The notes under the pieces: model-generated | Database searches by the model: none | What the model was told of the DNA's origin: nothing | The model's input: only the letters and a program-made list of their open reading frames with translations | In this document: piece after piece, positions 35,718 through 45,294 of the stretch | Layout of the letters: each line of letters begins with the position of its first letter | Numbering within the stretch: the first letter of the stretch is position 1 | DNA from: Anaerolineae bacterium | GTDB lineage: Bacteria > Chloroflexota > Anaerolineae > 4572-78 > J111 | Reading direction: 5' to 3' | DNA: 64,000 nucleotides | NCBI GenBank assembly: GCA_023382535.1 | Contig: JAHDWA010000030.1 | Coordinates: 51,679 to 115,678 of the forward strand | Made by a program: the position numbers and the translations under genes

Positions 35718-38467
35718 CGGGCGGCCTCTACGCAGTAAGCTGCCGTTTCGACCATCGCCGTATCCAGCACCCCGTAGCCCAGGTCGGCCATCACAGTGGG
35801 CCGAGCATTTTCGAGCAGCACTTCTTCCCGCCAGCGTCGAAACGAGGATAAGAAGAAGCCAGCCCGAGTGGTAAGCGCGCCCAGGATACCAGCGGGGAGT
35901 AGTTTGCCCAGCCAGCGCTCGACAAACACGGCGTACACATCATTTTTGGACCGGGGATAAGTTTTCTCTAAATAGTTTTTGGCCTGTTTGCTCCCCTCAC
36001 CAAAGGGTGGGTTCATCAACACCACATCAAAACGCTGGCGGCACAGGTCAATAAAAGCAAAGCCACGAGCCGTATCGTCGGCAAAGAGGCGGCGGGCTAA
36101 ACCAGTCTCCCCAGAGGCGTGTTTGGCGTAATCACGCAAGGCTGCTAGTAGCCAGTCCTCGGCGTCCTCCCAAAACTGCTCGTCGCTAATGCCGGTCAGG
36201 TCGAACATGCTCAACTGTTCCGGCTTCTTCTCTTGGGGGAAAAAGCTGAGCTGTTCCGGCTTCGGCCCGGCCTGCCACTGCTTTTTGGCCGCGGCCAGGG
36301 CATCGTCAATCTCCTCCTCGATCTTCAGCAGCGAACCGGCCTCGCCGGCCAGTTCCATCTTGTCCACAATCGCCCGCAGCAGTTGGCCCAGCAGCGGCGG
36401 CTGGAGACCGGCCGTAAATTCGTCCAGCAGCGCCGCGTTCCCCGGCATCGGCTCGGCGCAAACAATGTTCATTTTGGTGATGCGTGATACGTGAGGCGAG
36501 GATTCGCCATTCACTATTCGCCATTCGCCCGGTCGCTTCTTCGCGCGGAGCCACAACGCCAACGATGCAATCTGCACGGCGCGGGGATCAATGTCAATGC
36601 CATGCAGGTTGTGTTCAATGATTAACCGTGGTATTTCTCGGCGGAAGTTTAACCAGGCTTCGTCCTGGTTGACTGCCGGTAATTCATCAAAAAGGAAGGT
36701 GCCGGTCTGACGCACCATTTCTTCGCCGGCCCGCTTGTCAAACCAGCCCGTTTTGAGGGCCTGTTGGTAATCAAATTCGGCCAACGCTACTTTGAAATCA
36801 AACGGTACGCGAAAGCGGGTGGCCGAGGCGACGAGGTAGGGGGTATTGGCCTCAACTCCGTCACCATGATCACCTCGGCGGGTTATCACTACATAGGTGT
36901 CGGCAAAATCCAGCGGTTTTGAGGAATAATTTGAAATCGGGCTGGCCTGGAAATTGACTTTCACGGTTTGATGTAACAAGGCTGGGGCAGGGCGATAACC
37001 AAAATCTTCCGGGGCGATAAGCTCCTTGGCCCAGGCCTCTTCATAAATGATTTCAAACAGGTCAAAAGCGTACAGGCCAAAGTGCATCGAGCCACAGGCC
37101 GGATCCAACAATTTTAGTTCGCGCGGGTCTTTGATTTTACGGTGAGGAATGCAAACCGGCTGCCGCGGTAATTCTTCCTGGGATAGCGTGGTGTGATCAG
37201 CTTGAATGGCTTTTTTCCAGGCCAGGTAAACCCGCCGCCACTGGTTCAAGAAATCCTGACTGGCTGGTCCGCTACCGGTAATAATGCGCCATCCCCTTTG
37301 CAAAACAAAGAGGATGAGCCACAGATCAAGGCTAGAAGTGGGCAAACTACCCGTTTGTTCAAACCGGTGAAGTTGATCATTGGCCCAACTTGATAAATCG
37401 CCGTACCCGCCCAAACGCTCAGCGACATCATATCCGTTAAAGGCCAAAGAAATGGCCGCCAGTTCATCTTCGGTCGGGTCGTCAGGCAGCTCCCTAAAAT
37501 CACCCCGCCGTGCCTGCCGCATCCAGTCCCGGCAATTTCTGGGCAGGTAAGCTTCGGGATCATCGAGGAAAATTTCGGTGGAACGCCGCACCAAATAGCG
37601 GCAGGTTTCTTTAAGGGCGGTCTCGCCCTGGGTCATCTCGTACCAGATGCGGCCCAGGGTGTTGTCGGTGAGGAATTGGACCACGTAGCGGGGGGTGTAG
37701 AACTGGTTGCGGAAGGCCAGTTCGTAGGAGTTGCGGGGGGCCTGGCTCTCGCTGCGAGCCTGGTCGCGTAGTTCCTTGGGGGTGAAATACTGGTAAATCC
37801 AGCCGATGGTTTCATCTTCGGCCCAGATGGCAGCCAGGTCGGTGCTGTTGAGCAGGTCGAGCACCCGGTCGAGCACTCGCTGCGGTGGGAGCAGCCGGTT
37901 GGCTGGATCGTCGGGCGAAAAGAGCACGCCGATCTCCTGGGACAGTGTCCCGCCCAGCCAGGTTAAAAAGTGGCGGTAGGCTCGCTCCTGCTGGCCGCTC
38001 GACCACAGCTTTTCGTCTTTGGGATGGTCGGCCAGGTAAAACAAAAAGCCCTGCGATTTCACTCCCCGGCTGACCGACTCGCGGATCAGGCCGCGCGTTT
38101 CCATCATCTTGTAAGCCGCCAGCCGGTTGAGGTGGGTAAAGGCGACTTCGCGGATGAGTTGCGTCACCGCTTCGCGGGAGATTGAAGACGTGTGCCCGTC
38201 AGGGTATTGGAGATTGGTTTTTTTCGCCCCTGCTCCCCCGCTTCGCGTCCCCTGCCCCCCTGCCTGGATGTGCTGCAAATGGATCAGGATTTGAGCTCGA
38301 TACGCCCGATCCTCCTCCGACAGGTGACTCAAACTGGCGGCGTCTTCGATTTTGCCGTCAAGGTGAATGCCAAACTGCCCTTGCAGCAGTTCGGCGATGG
38401 CCTCTTCGAGAAGTCGCCGGCAGTGGGTGACGGTATTTCGGAGGGTGTTGCGGAGGGATTTGTCCAT
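35714..38467 (-). CDS. pglX: N-terminal (methyltransferase) half of split PglX (BREX)
   Basis: The BREX adenine-specific DNA methyltransferase domain. The SAM-binding motif I is LLDPACGSMHFGLYAFDLFE (about residues 447-466) and the catalytic motif IV is VLMNPPFGEG (about 813-822), giving N6-adenine specificity. The N-terminal ~440 residues, including the conserved NQFYTPRYVVQFLTDNTLG, are as in intact BREX-1 PglX. The protein ends at residue 917 in DLGYGVLDTAMVETAAYCV, where normal PglX continues into the segment now encoded at 33560-35542. ATG 38467 is 11 bp after the membrane-protein gene. The catalytic residues look intact; loss of the recognition half from the same chain is the oddity. 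Confidence 0.92.
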   Translation of the reverse strand: MDKSLRNTLRNTVTHCRRLLEEAIAELLQGQFGIHLDGKIEDAASLSHLSEEDRAYRAQILIHLQHIQAGGQGTRSGGAGAKKTNLQYPDGHTSSISREAVTQLIREVAFTHLNRLAAYKMMETRGLIRESVSRGVKSQGFLFYLADHPKDEKLWSSGQQERAYRHFLTWLGGTLSQEIGVLFSPDDPANRLLPPQRVLDRVLDLLNSTDLAAIWAEDETIGWIYQYFTPKELRDQARSESQAPRNSYELAFRNQFYTPRYVVQFLTDNTLGRIWYEMTQGETALKETCRYLVRRSTEIFLDDPEAYLPRNCRDWMRQARRGDFRELPDDPTEDELAAISLAFNGYDVAERLGGYGDLSSWANDQLHRFEQTGSLPTSSLDLWLILFVLQRGWRIITGSGPASQDFLNQWRRVYLAWKKAIQADHTTLSQEELPRQPVCIPHRKIKDPRELKLLDPACGSMHFGLYAFDLFEIIYEEAWAKELIAPEDFGYRPAPALLHQTVKVNFQASPISNYSSKPLDFADTYVVITRRGDHGDGVEANTPYLVASATRFRVPFDFKVALAEFDYQQALKTGWFDKRAGEEMVRQTGTFLFDELPAVNQDEAWLNFRREIPRLIIEHNLHGIDIDPRAVQIASLALWLRAKKRPGEWRIVNGESSPHVSRITKMNIVCAEPMPGNAALLDEFTAGLQPPLLGQLLRAIVDKMELAGEAGSLLKIEEEIDDALAAAKKQWQAGPKPEQLSFFPQEKKPEQLSMFDLTGISDEQFWEDAEDWLLAALRDYAKHASGETGLARRLFADDTARGFAFIDLCRQRFDVVLMNPPFGEGSKQAKNYLEKTYPRSKNDVYAVFVERWLGKLLPAGILGALTTRAGFFLSSFRRWREEVLLENARPTVMADLGYGVLDTAMVETAAYCVEAAR

Positions 38468-38478
38468 GAGCGAAGTTC

Positions 38479-39657
38479 CTACCCTTTATGTAATCGCTTT
38501 AACAAAGTGAGGAGTAAATAGCCCAAGGCTTTCAAAAAGCTTGTAAAGGCGAAAGCTAAATCTTCGTTTTCCTCAGTTGCTTTGATGGCTTCGACTTGTT
38601 TATTGTTATTAGTAACCGTCTGGGCATCACTAAAATAGAAATCGTTACCGCGTCGAATAAAGGCAGCTAGCCGGATCCAGACTTCCTGTTCCTTGATTAA
38701 TTCGCTAGGCCTCGTTAAGTTAAAAGCTTTTAAGACAAGCTCGCGATGGTAATCAAAACTGATTTTGATTAACTCACCCAAAATTTGAACGGCGCTGACA
38801 GCGGTATTGTAAAAACTTACGGCTGTAAGAGCAGTGGTAAGTAATAATATTAGCAAAAGATTATCATGCCCAGGCGGCCCAAAACGGATAGTCAAGCTTG
38901 CCTCCAACATCAGCAGGACGGACATAAAGGCAAAATTCAGCGAAAGATCAAGCGAGGTCTTTTGTTGGCTAATTCGCGCTGAATGGTGGGGTGCAGCTTC
39001 GCTCATCAATTCCCGCAATCGCGGCCAAAAGAGGACCGAATCAATCCCATACCGCTCATAGGCATACTCCTCGCTGATGGCATAAATGTTACCAAACATG
39101 GTCGGGGTAATCCTTTCAAGGTCATGGGGAAGGGTTTGATAACCATACTTACTCTCAATCGTGTTGTGTTGCTTTCTAAAATCTGCCGTTAACTCCCCTA
39201 TATACTGCTCGATTTGCACTTTTTCTTTATCAGATTGGATATCAGACAGGAGAGTAGTGGCCTCCTGGTATTTTTTTTGTAATTTTATCAAGTCGCCATA
39301 ACGTTGTTGGCACTGTCTGCGCTTCAAGATAGTTAAGGGGAGGAGCAAGCCCCATTTTAGCCACCACATTTTACCCTCAAACAATCTAATCAGAGCATCG
39401 TTCAAACCAGCCAAGATAATGCCGATGGCCAAGGGTAAAAGTAGACTCCCGATGAGCATAGCTAGATCAACATCGGCAATAAATGGCAAGCTGACCGGAG
39501 TTGTCGCCAGAAATGAGGCAGACGCTCCACTCCAGATAGGAATCAATAAGTAAAGATGAATCAAAACAAAAACTGAGGATGGCAAATAATAGGCTACTAG
39601 AAAGCTAAGGCCAATCTGTTTAATCGACTCAGAAACCGTACTGGCAAAGTGGCTCAT
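38479..39657 (-). CDS. multi-pass membrane protein with coiled coil, BREX accessory
   Basis: Hydrophobic segments at about residues 15-40 (SFLVAYYLPSSVFVLIHLYL), 60-90 (LAMLIGSLLLPLAIGIILAG), about 250-270 and 278-305 indicate at least four membrane passes. A charged helix at about 110-170 (QQRYGDLIKLQKKYQEATTLL) could form a coiled coil in the cytoplasm. I recognise no enzyme motif. ATG 39657 overlaps the stop of the zinc-ribbon gene (ATGA), so the two are co-translated. It sits directly upstream of pglX. It could be the membrane partner of the CHAT-WD40 protein and the CBS/zinc-ribbon protein; this is inferred from clustering. Confidence 0.65.
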   Translation of the reverse strand: MSHFASTVSESIKQIGLSFLVAYYLPSSVFVLIHLYLLIPIWSGASASFLATTPVSLPFIADVDLAMLIGSLLLPLAIGIILAGLNDALIRLFEGKMWWLKWGLLLPLTILKRRQCQQRYGDLIKLQKKYQEATTLLSDIQSDKEKVQIEQYIGELTADFRKQHNTIESKYGYQTLPHDLERITPTMFGNIYAISEEYAYERYGIDSVLFWPRLRELMSEAAPHHSARISQQKTSLDLSLNFAFMSVLLMLEASLTIRFGPPGHDNLLLILLLTTALTAVSFYNTAVSAVQILGELIKISFDYHRELVLKAFNLTRPSELIKEQEVWIRLAAFIRRGNDFYFSDAQTVTNNNKQVEAIKATEENEDLAFAFTSFLKALGYLLLTLLKRLHKG

Positions 39658-40232
39658 ATTGCCTGTCCACATTCTCTACAAACTCGCCTTTTTTGTTCAG
39701 GGTCAAACTTTGGTGTATTAACCTTTTTACAACTTGGGCAACGTTGTGGACCATACCCGGTGCGTGGATCATCTATTAACTTGATAGGCTCTCCATGAAG
39801 TTTGGTTAAGAACGACAACCAATCAAGTATGCCTAGTTCTCCAGAACGATTAGGATTAGTCAATAGACCAACCCCTCCATCTGCCTTTGTAACCACAATG
39901 GTTGATTGAGAATGAGCATTACGCCATCTTAAAATCATCCCGCCCCCCTCTGGGGTGTCTTGGGGTACCACACGACTGGCTAAAGGAATGGGTAAAGCGT
40001 CTAAAGGAGTTTCACCCGGCATATCATACATCTCTTTCATGGCTCGCAGATCAGAAAAGAGGATAACTTGGTAAACCTGACCGGGTTGTGAGACAATTAG
40101 ATAAACCTGGTTAGCTCGATAACCTTCCTGTTTCATGATCGCTAGTGCATCATTGAGGGTGACTGTATCTGGGTTAAGAATAAGAACATAAGGGGCACCT
40201 TCTTTTTCTAAAGTAGTATCTCGGATAGACAT
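39654..40232 (-). CDS. CBS-like repeat protein with C-terminal zinc ribbon
   Basis: A 192-residue protein. Two similar strand-helix units (VTLNDALAIMKQEGYRANQVYLIVS, about residues 24-50, and a weaker second unit ending STIVVTKADGGVGLLTNP) resemble a CBS pair, which commonly binds adenine nucleotides. The C-terminus has CPSCKKVNTP and CRECG, a zinc ribbon. It is preceded by AGAGGTTCC at a suitable distance and coupled by ATGA to the membrane protein. Its position next to the CHAT-WD40 protein suggests a ligand-sensing regulator. The CBS call is tentative; the zinc ribbon is clear. Confidence 0.55.
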   Translation of the reverse strand: MSIRDTTLEKEGAPYVLILNPDTVTLNDALAIMKQEGYRANQVYLIVSQPGQVYQVILFSDLRAMKEMYDMPGETPLDALPIPLASRVVPQDTPEGGGMILRWRNAHSQSTIVVTKADGGVGLLTNPNRSGELGILDWLSFLTKLHGEPIKLIDDPRTGYGPQRCPSCKKVNTPKFDPEQKRRVCRECGQAI

Positions 40233-40265
40233 ATGGAACCTCTTGTATATCGGATCTTATTATTT

Positions 40266-43200
40266 TCATTCTTTAGTTAAAAGATAGCGAAGAACTATTT
40301 TTTCCCCAAAACAAAATGAGTCATCTACTAAAGCTTCCATGGATAATTTATAACCATCGGTCTCCTCTTTAATAACCCCGTGAAATTCGTCAACCCCTGA
40401 TTTTCCCTCGCATGGAGAAAGGGATTGATAATCCATCGTTAATTTTAAATCAGTCGAAATCTCGCCTTGCCAGTTATTGTCGCTAGTAACTTCGCCCGTA
40501 TCATTTACTATCAATTCTATAAATGTTGTATTGGTGATAATGTGATCACCATTGCCTAGATCCGTATCTTCAGGCCAGATTTCGGTAACTGTACCCTTCC
40601 ATTTGCCCGAAAATCTCGATAGTCCAGTAGGCGATATTGAATTAGTTGAACTTGTGGGGATAGGCGTTACCGGGATCGGCGTGGCTATTGCGTTTGCAAT
40701 TGGTAAAGGTGTCGCAGTTAAGGATGTTAGGGATGGATGAAGCAGAACTCGCAGCGAGGGGCGTACGCGATAGTTAGCTTCAGTAACCATTTCCTGCAAA
40801 GAGGGAATATGCCACAGGCGCACAGTATAATCACGATCAACTGCTGTAAACAGAGCACCACTGGCAGCAGCAATATAATTCCCGTCAGGGCTAAAGCTGA
40901 CTGAACTAATATGGGCTTTATGATCAGCAAGAGTAATGATCTCTAAACCGGTTTGGACATCCCATAATCGTACGGTTTTATCACGACCTCCAGTTACTAC
41001 ATAATAGCTGTCTGGGCTAAAACTAACAGCATAAACAGCATTTTCGTGTTGGGACAAAACGTGAATATTCGACCAGGTTTCCACGTCCCAGATTTGGGCC
41101 GTACCATCTGTACTTCCAGTAATCAAATAGTGACCATCTGGGCTAAAGCTAAGACTGGTAATTGAGCCAACGTGACCTTTCAAGATTTGTATTCTTTGCC
41201 CCGTTTCTATCTTCCAAATCTGGACAGTTTTGTCTGCGCCAGCCGTAGCGATATATTGGCTATCCGGGCTAAAGTCGGTAGCTGTAATCTGACCATCGTG
41301 ACCTGTAAAACAAACACGTTGTTGTCCATCACCGGCTTCCCAGATACAGGCTGTGGCATCGTGACTGCCAACCGTAACAACATAGAGTCCATTGGGACTG
41401 AAACGCACTTGAGAAACTACTTGTTCGTGCCCCTGCAAAATATATCTTTCCATACCTGTAGTAGTGTCCCAAATGCGAGCGGTATTATCATCATAGCCTC
41501 CAACAATTATACTCTTTCCATCTGGGCTGAAGTTAATGTAATGGGGAAAACCATCATAACCTCCTGTTGCCCATAAATTTGGACCAACGAGAATATGTGA
41601 AACAGCCCCAGATTGAACATCCCAAAGACGGACCGTATTGTCAGCACTTATAGTAGCCAGATAACGACTGTCCGGACTAAACCTAACGTTAGCAATCGCA
41701 TCCTCATGCCCCTGTAAAACACGCTCCTCACCGTTTTGTATATTCCAAAGTCTGACTGTTGTATCATCACTCACAGTTGCTAGATAAGTCCCATCAGGAC
41801 TGAAGCTAATATCATTTACCCACTCATTATGACCAACTAAATCTTGCCGTTCCAGACCGGTTTCAATGGTCCAAAGTCGAACAGTTGAATCGTTACCACC
41901 TGTGGCAATGTAGTTTCCATCTGGACTAAAGTCCACAGTCCTAACCTTACCTTTGTGCCCTCTTAACACAAATTCCTCAATAAAACTATCATGTTCTTCC
42001 TTATATCTCCAAACTCTAGCCGTCTCATCCTCACTACCCGTCACTAAATACTCAGCATTAGGACTGAAACTAAGGTCCATTATAGAATTCATATGGCCCT
42101 CTAAAGATTGCTTAAATTCACCAGTTTCCACATTCCAAATTACAACCTCAGTCTCTCGTGGCATAATTAAACGATTATCCCCACCTGTGACTAGATAGCG
42201 CCCATCGGGACTAAAACTCATACTTCGGATTGGCCTATATTCTGCTAAAATTTTCGCTTCTTTCCCATTGGCTACAGTCCACATTTGAATAGGAGGACTC
42301 CATGCATCTCCACTGTAATTCCTATCATTCCCTAGAAAACTAACACCCCCGGTGACTACATAAAGACTATTTGGGCTGAAGGCAACGCTACTTATAGGAT
42401 AATTATCCTGTCCTGAGGTAGAAGGCCCACCTGACAGAGTGTATTTCTCCTGTCCCGTCTCAATATCCCAAATACGTGCCGTTGTACCTTTACTACCCAC
42501 CACGACATAACGACCATCTTGACTTATATCAACGATTAGTACTGCTTCCTGACCTGTTAAAACATGATGGAGCTGATGCACTTTTGCATCCCAAACACGG
42601 GCTGTACCATCATCGCTGCCAGTGATAACATAATGACCATCTGGACTGAAACGTATGGTATTGATAGGAGCATTATGCCCCAATAAAATAGCCTGTTCTT
42701 GACCAGATAGGATGTCCCAAATGCGCGCTGTACCATCCTCACTACACGTTGCTACATAACGGCCGTCAGGGCTGAAATCTAAATCGGTCACTGGGGCAGT
42801 ATGTCCCTGTAAAATATGTTGATTTTCTCGAGTTGAAACATTCCAGACCCGAGCTGTATTATCGTCACTACCACTAACAATATAGCGCCCATCAGGACTA
42901 AACCTCACTACATTTACTGGACCAGTATGCCCTTCAAAAATAGAGCGTAGAGGCTTGGCTAAACTTTGCATGAGCGCAATTTGAACTTGAATAGAAACAG
43001 GCTGTCCGGCCTCAGCTAAATTGTTGATCGCCCGAACGGCATAGAGAAGTGACTCTTCTGGGTCAAGTTTAGAAGAGGATAAATCACTGATATCAATACT
43101 TGTCCCCAGAGCCACTCGAGCCGTCGCTTCGGCCTGAGCCGTATTTTGAGCAATCACCCTTTGGGTGGATTCTGCTTGTGCAGTAAGTTGAGCATTTGTT

Positions 43201-44381
43201 ATTGCTTGCCTATCCGGTTGAAAGAAGGCAGTTTGGATAATAAATGCTAAAGCTGCTACAAGAGCTAAAACTGAGGCTCCTATTGCAACCCAATTACGAT
43301 CTTGCTGAAACAGCGCTCCATCTTTAACCTGTAAGTACAACACCGGGGCAAAAGTATCTCTGATCACGCCTTCAAGAAAGCCCACTACTACTTTTCGTGC
43401 CTCAGCCAAGGCTACATCCACCGGTTCAAAGGCAGCCAACGCTGCAAAAAACTGAGCTGCCAGCAAGTTGGCATTTTCATCATTTACCTCATATTGCATA
43501 ACTACGACCGCTGGCAAATTGGCCTGTTCTATCAGCTTTTGGGCAAAGCTATCCCCTGCCGACAGATCTCCCGTTTGACAAGCCGCCAGGAAAACCAATC
43601 GAGTTTGTCTATCCTTAAGTGATTGCGCCAACATCTCCGCTGAAACAGGCTCATGATCACCAGATCCGCGTTTGCCATCAACCTTAGACCCTTCACCATC
43701 ATCCAAGTAAATCTCTTGTGGGGTTCCATGGACGGCAAAGAAGAGAACATGATAGTCTTCTAGTAATTCGTCTTGTAAATCCTTCCAAGTAGCGTGAAGC
43801 AGTGGTTTGAAGTTAATCCATCCTTTATCAGTGGAGTCCTTGAGCCGGTCTTGAATTTGATGATATGCTTCTTCAATTTTTAAAGGGTGTAAAGTTTCGG
43901 GTGAGGCACCAACAAAAAGGATACGTAAGGGTCTTTTTACTTTCAACCGCTGCCTGAGAGGTCTATCTGTCAGCTTTGGAAAAGTTCGTATCAGGGGAAC
44001 ACTACTTTGTAAGGCCAGCCAATTTTGCCCGTCATGCATCATCTCCCAGGGTAAAGCCGCTAATTCCGGCGGTTCGATTTGAAGGCACAAACGCAGGTTG
44101 TCTATCCCAACAAGACCTTGGGCTTGTCCAAATGCTTTGGCAATTTCATGGCTAAAAAGAGTATCGTATAGACTTTGGCCCAATTCTTGTAATATGGTGG
44201 GAGATATATTGTTTTGTTCTCTCACCAGGGTTGATAGTTTGATACACTGTTCAACCTTGGAACCCGGAGACAAGAGCTGAGAGATATTTTGAACTCCTTT
44301 AGGGCCGTTTGTCGTAAGAATATATGCTTCTGGTTCTGCTTTGATAGTAATTGTGAATGTGTGGATAATCTGTTTTGGCAT
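40266..44381 (-). CDS. CHAT (caspase-like) protease, transmembrane segment and 16 WD40 repeats
   Basis: Residues about 80-340 form a CHAT domain of the caspase superfamily: LAALPWEMMHD, then the catalytic His in VLFFAVHGTP and the catalytic Cys in LVFLAACQTGD. A membrane segment follows (about 358-378, VLALVAALAFII), then a Gln/Ala helix and 16 WD40 repeats (about 480-1190), nearly all with SPDG/SPDS...WD endings. A final ~130-residue strand-rich domain (FSGKWKGTVTEIW) resembles a lipocalin-like or bacterial surface module. The topology would put the protease and propellers on opposite faces of the membrane, unless the helix is buried. CHAT-WD40 proteins act in bacterial conflict and cell-death systems, so this is a candidate effector. 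Confidence 0.85.
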   Translation of the reverse strand: MPKQIIHTFTITIKAEPEAYILTTNGPKGVQNISQLLSPGSKVEQCIKLSTLVREQNNISPTILQELGQSLYDTLFSHEIAKAFGQAQGLVGIDNLRLCLQIEPPELAALPWEMMHDGQNWLALQSSVPLIRTFPKLTDRPLRQRLKVKRPLRILFVGASPETLHPLKIEEAYHQIQDRLKDSTDKGWINFKPLLHATWKDLQDELLEDYHVLFFAVHGTPQEIYLDDGEGSKVDGKRGSGDHEPVSAEMLAQSLKDRQTRLVFLAACQTGDLSAGDSFAQKLIEQANLPAVVVMQYEVNDENANLLAAQFFAALAAFEPVDVALAEARKVVVGFLEGVIRDTFAPVLYLQVKDGALFQQDRNWVAIGASVLALVAALAFIIQTAFFQPDRQAITNAQLTAQAESTQRVIAQNTAQAEATARVALGTSIDISDLSSSKLDPEESLLYAVRAINNLAEAGQPVSIQVQIALMQSLAKPLRSIFEGHTGPVNVVRFSPDGRYIVSGSDDNTARVWNVSTRENQHILQGHTAPVTDLDFSPDGRYVATCSEDGTARIWDILSGQEQAILLGHNAPINTIRFSPDGHYVITGSDDGTARVWDAKVHQLHHVLTGQEAVLIVDISQDGRYVVVGSKGTTARIWDIETGQEKYTLSGGPSTSGQDNYPISSVAFSPNSLYVVTGGVSFLGNDRNYSGDAWSPPIQMWTVANGKEAKILAEYRPIRSMSFSPDGRYLVTGGDNRLIMPRETEVVIWNVETGEFKQSLEGHMNSIMDLSFSPNAEYLVTGSEDETARVWRYKEEHDSFIEEFVLRGHKGKVRTVDFSPDGNYIATGGNDSTVRLWTIETGLERQDLVGHNEWVNDISFSPDGTYLATVSDDTTVRLWNIQNGEERVLQGHEDAIANVRFSPDSRYLATISADNTVRLWDVQSGAVSHILVGPNLWATGGYDGFPHYINFSPDGKSIIVGGYDDNTARIWDTTTGMERYILQGHEQVVSQVRFSPNGLYVVTVGSHDATACIWEAGDGQQRVCFTGHDGQITATDFSPDSQYIATAGADKTVQIWKIETGQRIQILKGHVGSITSLSFSPDGHYLITGSTDGTAQIWDVETWSNIHVLSQHENAVYAVSFSPDSYYVVTGGRDKTVRLWDVQTGLEIITLADHKAHISSVSFSPDGNYIAAASGALFTAVDRDYTVRLWHIPSLQEMVTEANYRVRPSLRVLLHPSLTSLTATPLPIANAIATPIPVTPIPTSSTNSISPTGLSRFSGKWKGTVTEIWPEDTDLGNGDHIITNTTFIELIVNDTGEVTSDNNWQGEISTDLKLTMDYQSLSPCEGKSGVDEFHGVIKEETDGYKLSMEALVDDSFCFGEKIVLRYLLTKE

Positions 44382-44544
44382 GGCGTATTCCTAATATATT
44401 AAGTGGAGATCAACCGCGCCAAAGCCTCTATTGTAGTAGGACATCAGTTTGGTAACGATTTTCAAGTATAATTCCAATTGAAAAGGTATTACTTATCCTA
44501 AAGTTATTATTCCAGAACAATCTTCACCTGCTTATTCAGCAATT

Positions 44545-44640
44545 TCAGAAATACTCGCGCAATTGGGCAAGAGCCTTTTCCACCACCTCCAGCGGATTCG
44601 GCGGGGTGGAGATGCAACTAGACGCAACCCCGAGGGACTT
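44545..44640 (-). pseudogene. short coding remnant between CHAT-WD40 and nuclease-like genes
   Basis: In the 263-bp gap the minus strand reads VKSLGVASSCISTPPNPLE followed by VVEKALAQLREYF and a stop at 44545. The amphipathic end looks like a real C-terminus, but there is no start or domain and I do not recognise it. It may be the tail of a gene deleted when the accessory block was inserted. The rest of the gap (44382-44544) shows nothing I can support. Confidence 0.3.
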
Positions 44641-44644
44641 CACT

Positions 44645-45244
44645 CTAGATGTATCTGGCGAGATCGTAATTTTCGCCGTCTGATTTCACTTCTCCCAAAT
44701 ACCACACGATACCCCACTCAGAAGTGTGAGCAATGAAGTCATTAATAGTCAAATCAACACCAGCGCCATGTACCCTCTGTAGATATGAGGCAAGTTGCAT
44801 TTGTCTGGTCACCTGACTCGCTGATACGGGAAACACGACAAAAAATATATAGCCATACTTGTCCGGTGGTAGGTCTTTTAGCTTGCCAATATCTTCAATA
44901 ATCCCTTGGAAGTTTTTTGTAATCGGGCGATGAGCAATTAGAACATCCGTAAAACGAAAGTTTGTATTGGCCGTTTTGAGCATGACCAGGATTTCTGAGC
45001 CATCATTCAGGCTAATCGCCACGTCCGCCCGATAGGTTTGGCCGAAAGGTCCTGAATAACCACGCTCAATACACACCTCCCAACCTCCCGCAGCCAGGGC
45101 TGCGGCCAGTTCGATCTTCAGCCAACCTTCAAATTTGGCCCGCTGGCGCAGCGACACGTCCAGCTTAGAACAACCGAGCAAATACCGCATAATATCTTGG
45201 ATAGCTTTACTAAATGTAGGTAAAGTGCCTATTTGGTCAGGCAT
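44645..45244 (-). CDS. PD-(D/E)XK-like protein with altered catalytic motif, next to brxC
   Basis: A 199-residue protein with the layout of a restriction-endonuclease fold: helix KFEGWLKIELAAAL (about residues 37-50), RADVAISLNDG (about 72-82), then SEILVMLKTANTNF (about 83-96). The usual E-x-K at the third position reads M-L-K, so the acidic residue is missing and catalysis is doubtful. The C-terminus (SEWGIVWYLGEV) is ordinary. It lies 50 bp after brxC and before the CHAT-WD40 gene. It may be an inactive nuclease used for DNA or protein binding. I cannot name a family. Confidence 0.55.
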   Translation of the reverse strand: MPDQIGTLPTFSKAIQDIMRYLLGCSKLDVSLRQRAKFEGWLKIELAAALAAGGWEVCIERGYSGPFGQTYRADVAISLNDGSEILVMLKTANTNFRFTDVLIAHRPITKNFQGIIEDIGKLKDLPPDKYGYIFFVVFPVSASQVTRQMQLASYLQRVHGAGVDLTINDFIAHTSEWGIVWYLGEVKSDGENYDLARYI

Positions 45245-45294
45245 CGCTTAGGGCTACCTTTTTAGAAACTATACCCTCTGGTTCAACCTGTCTT

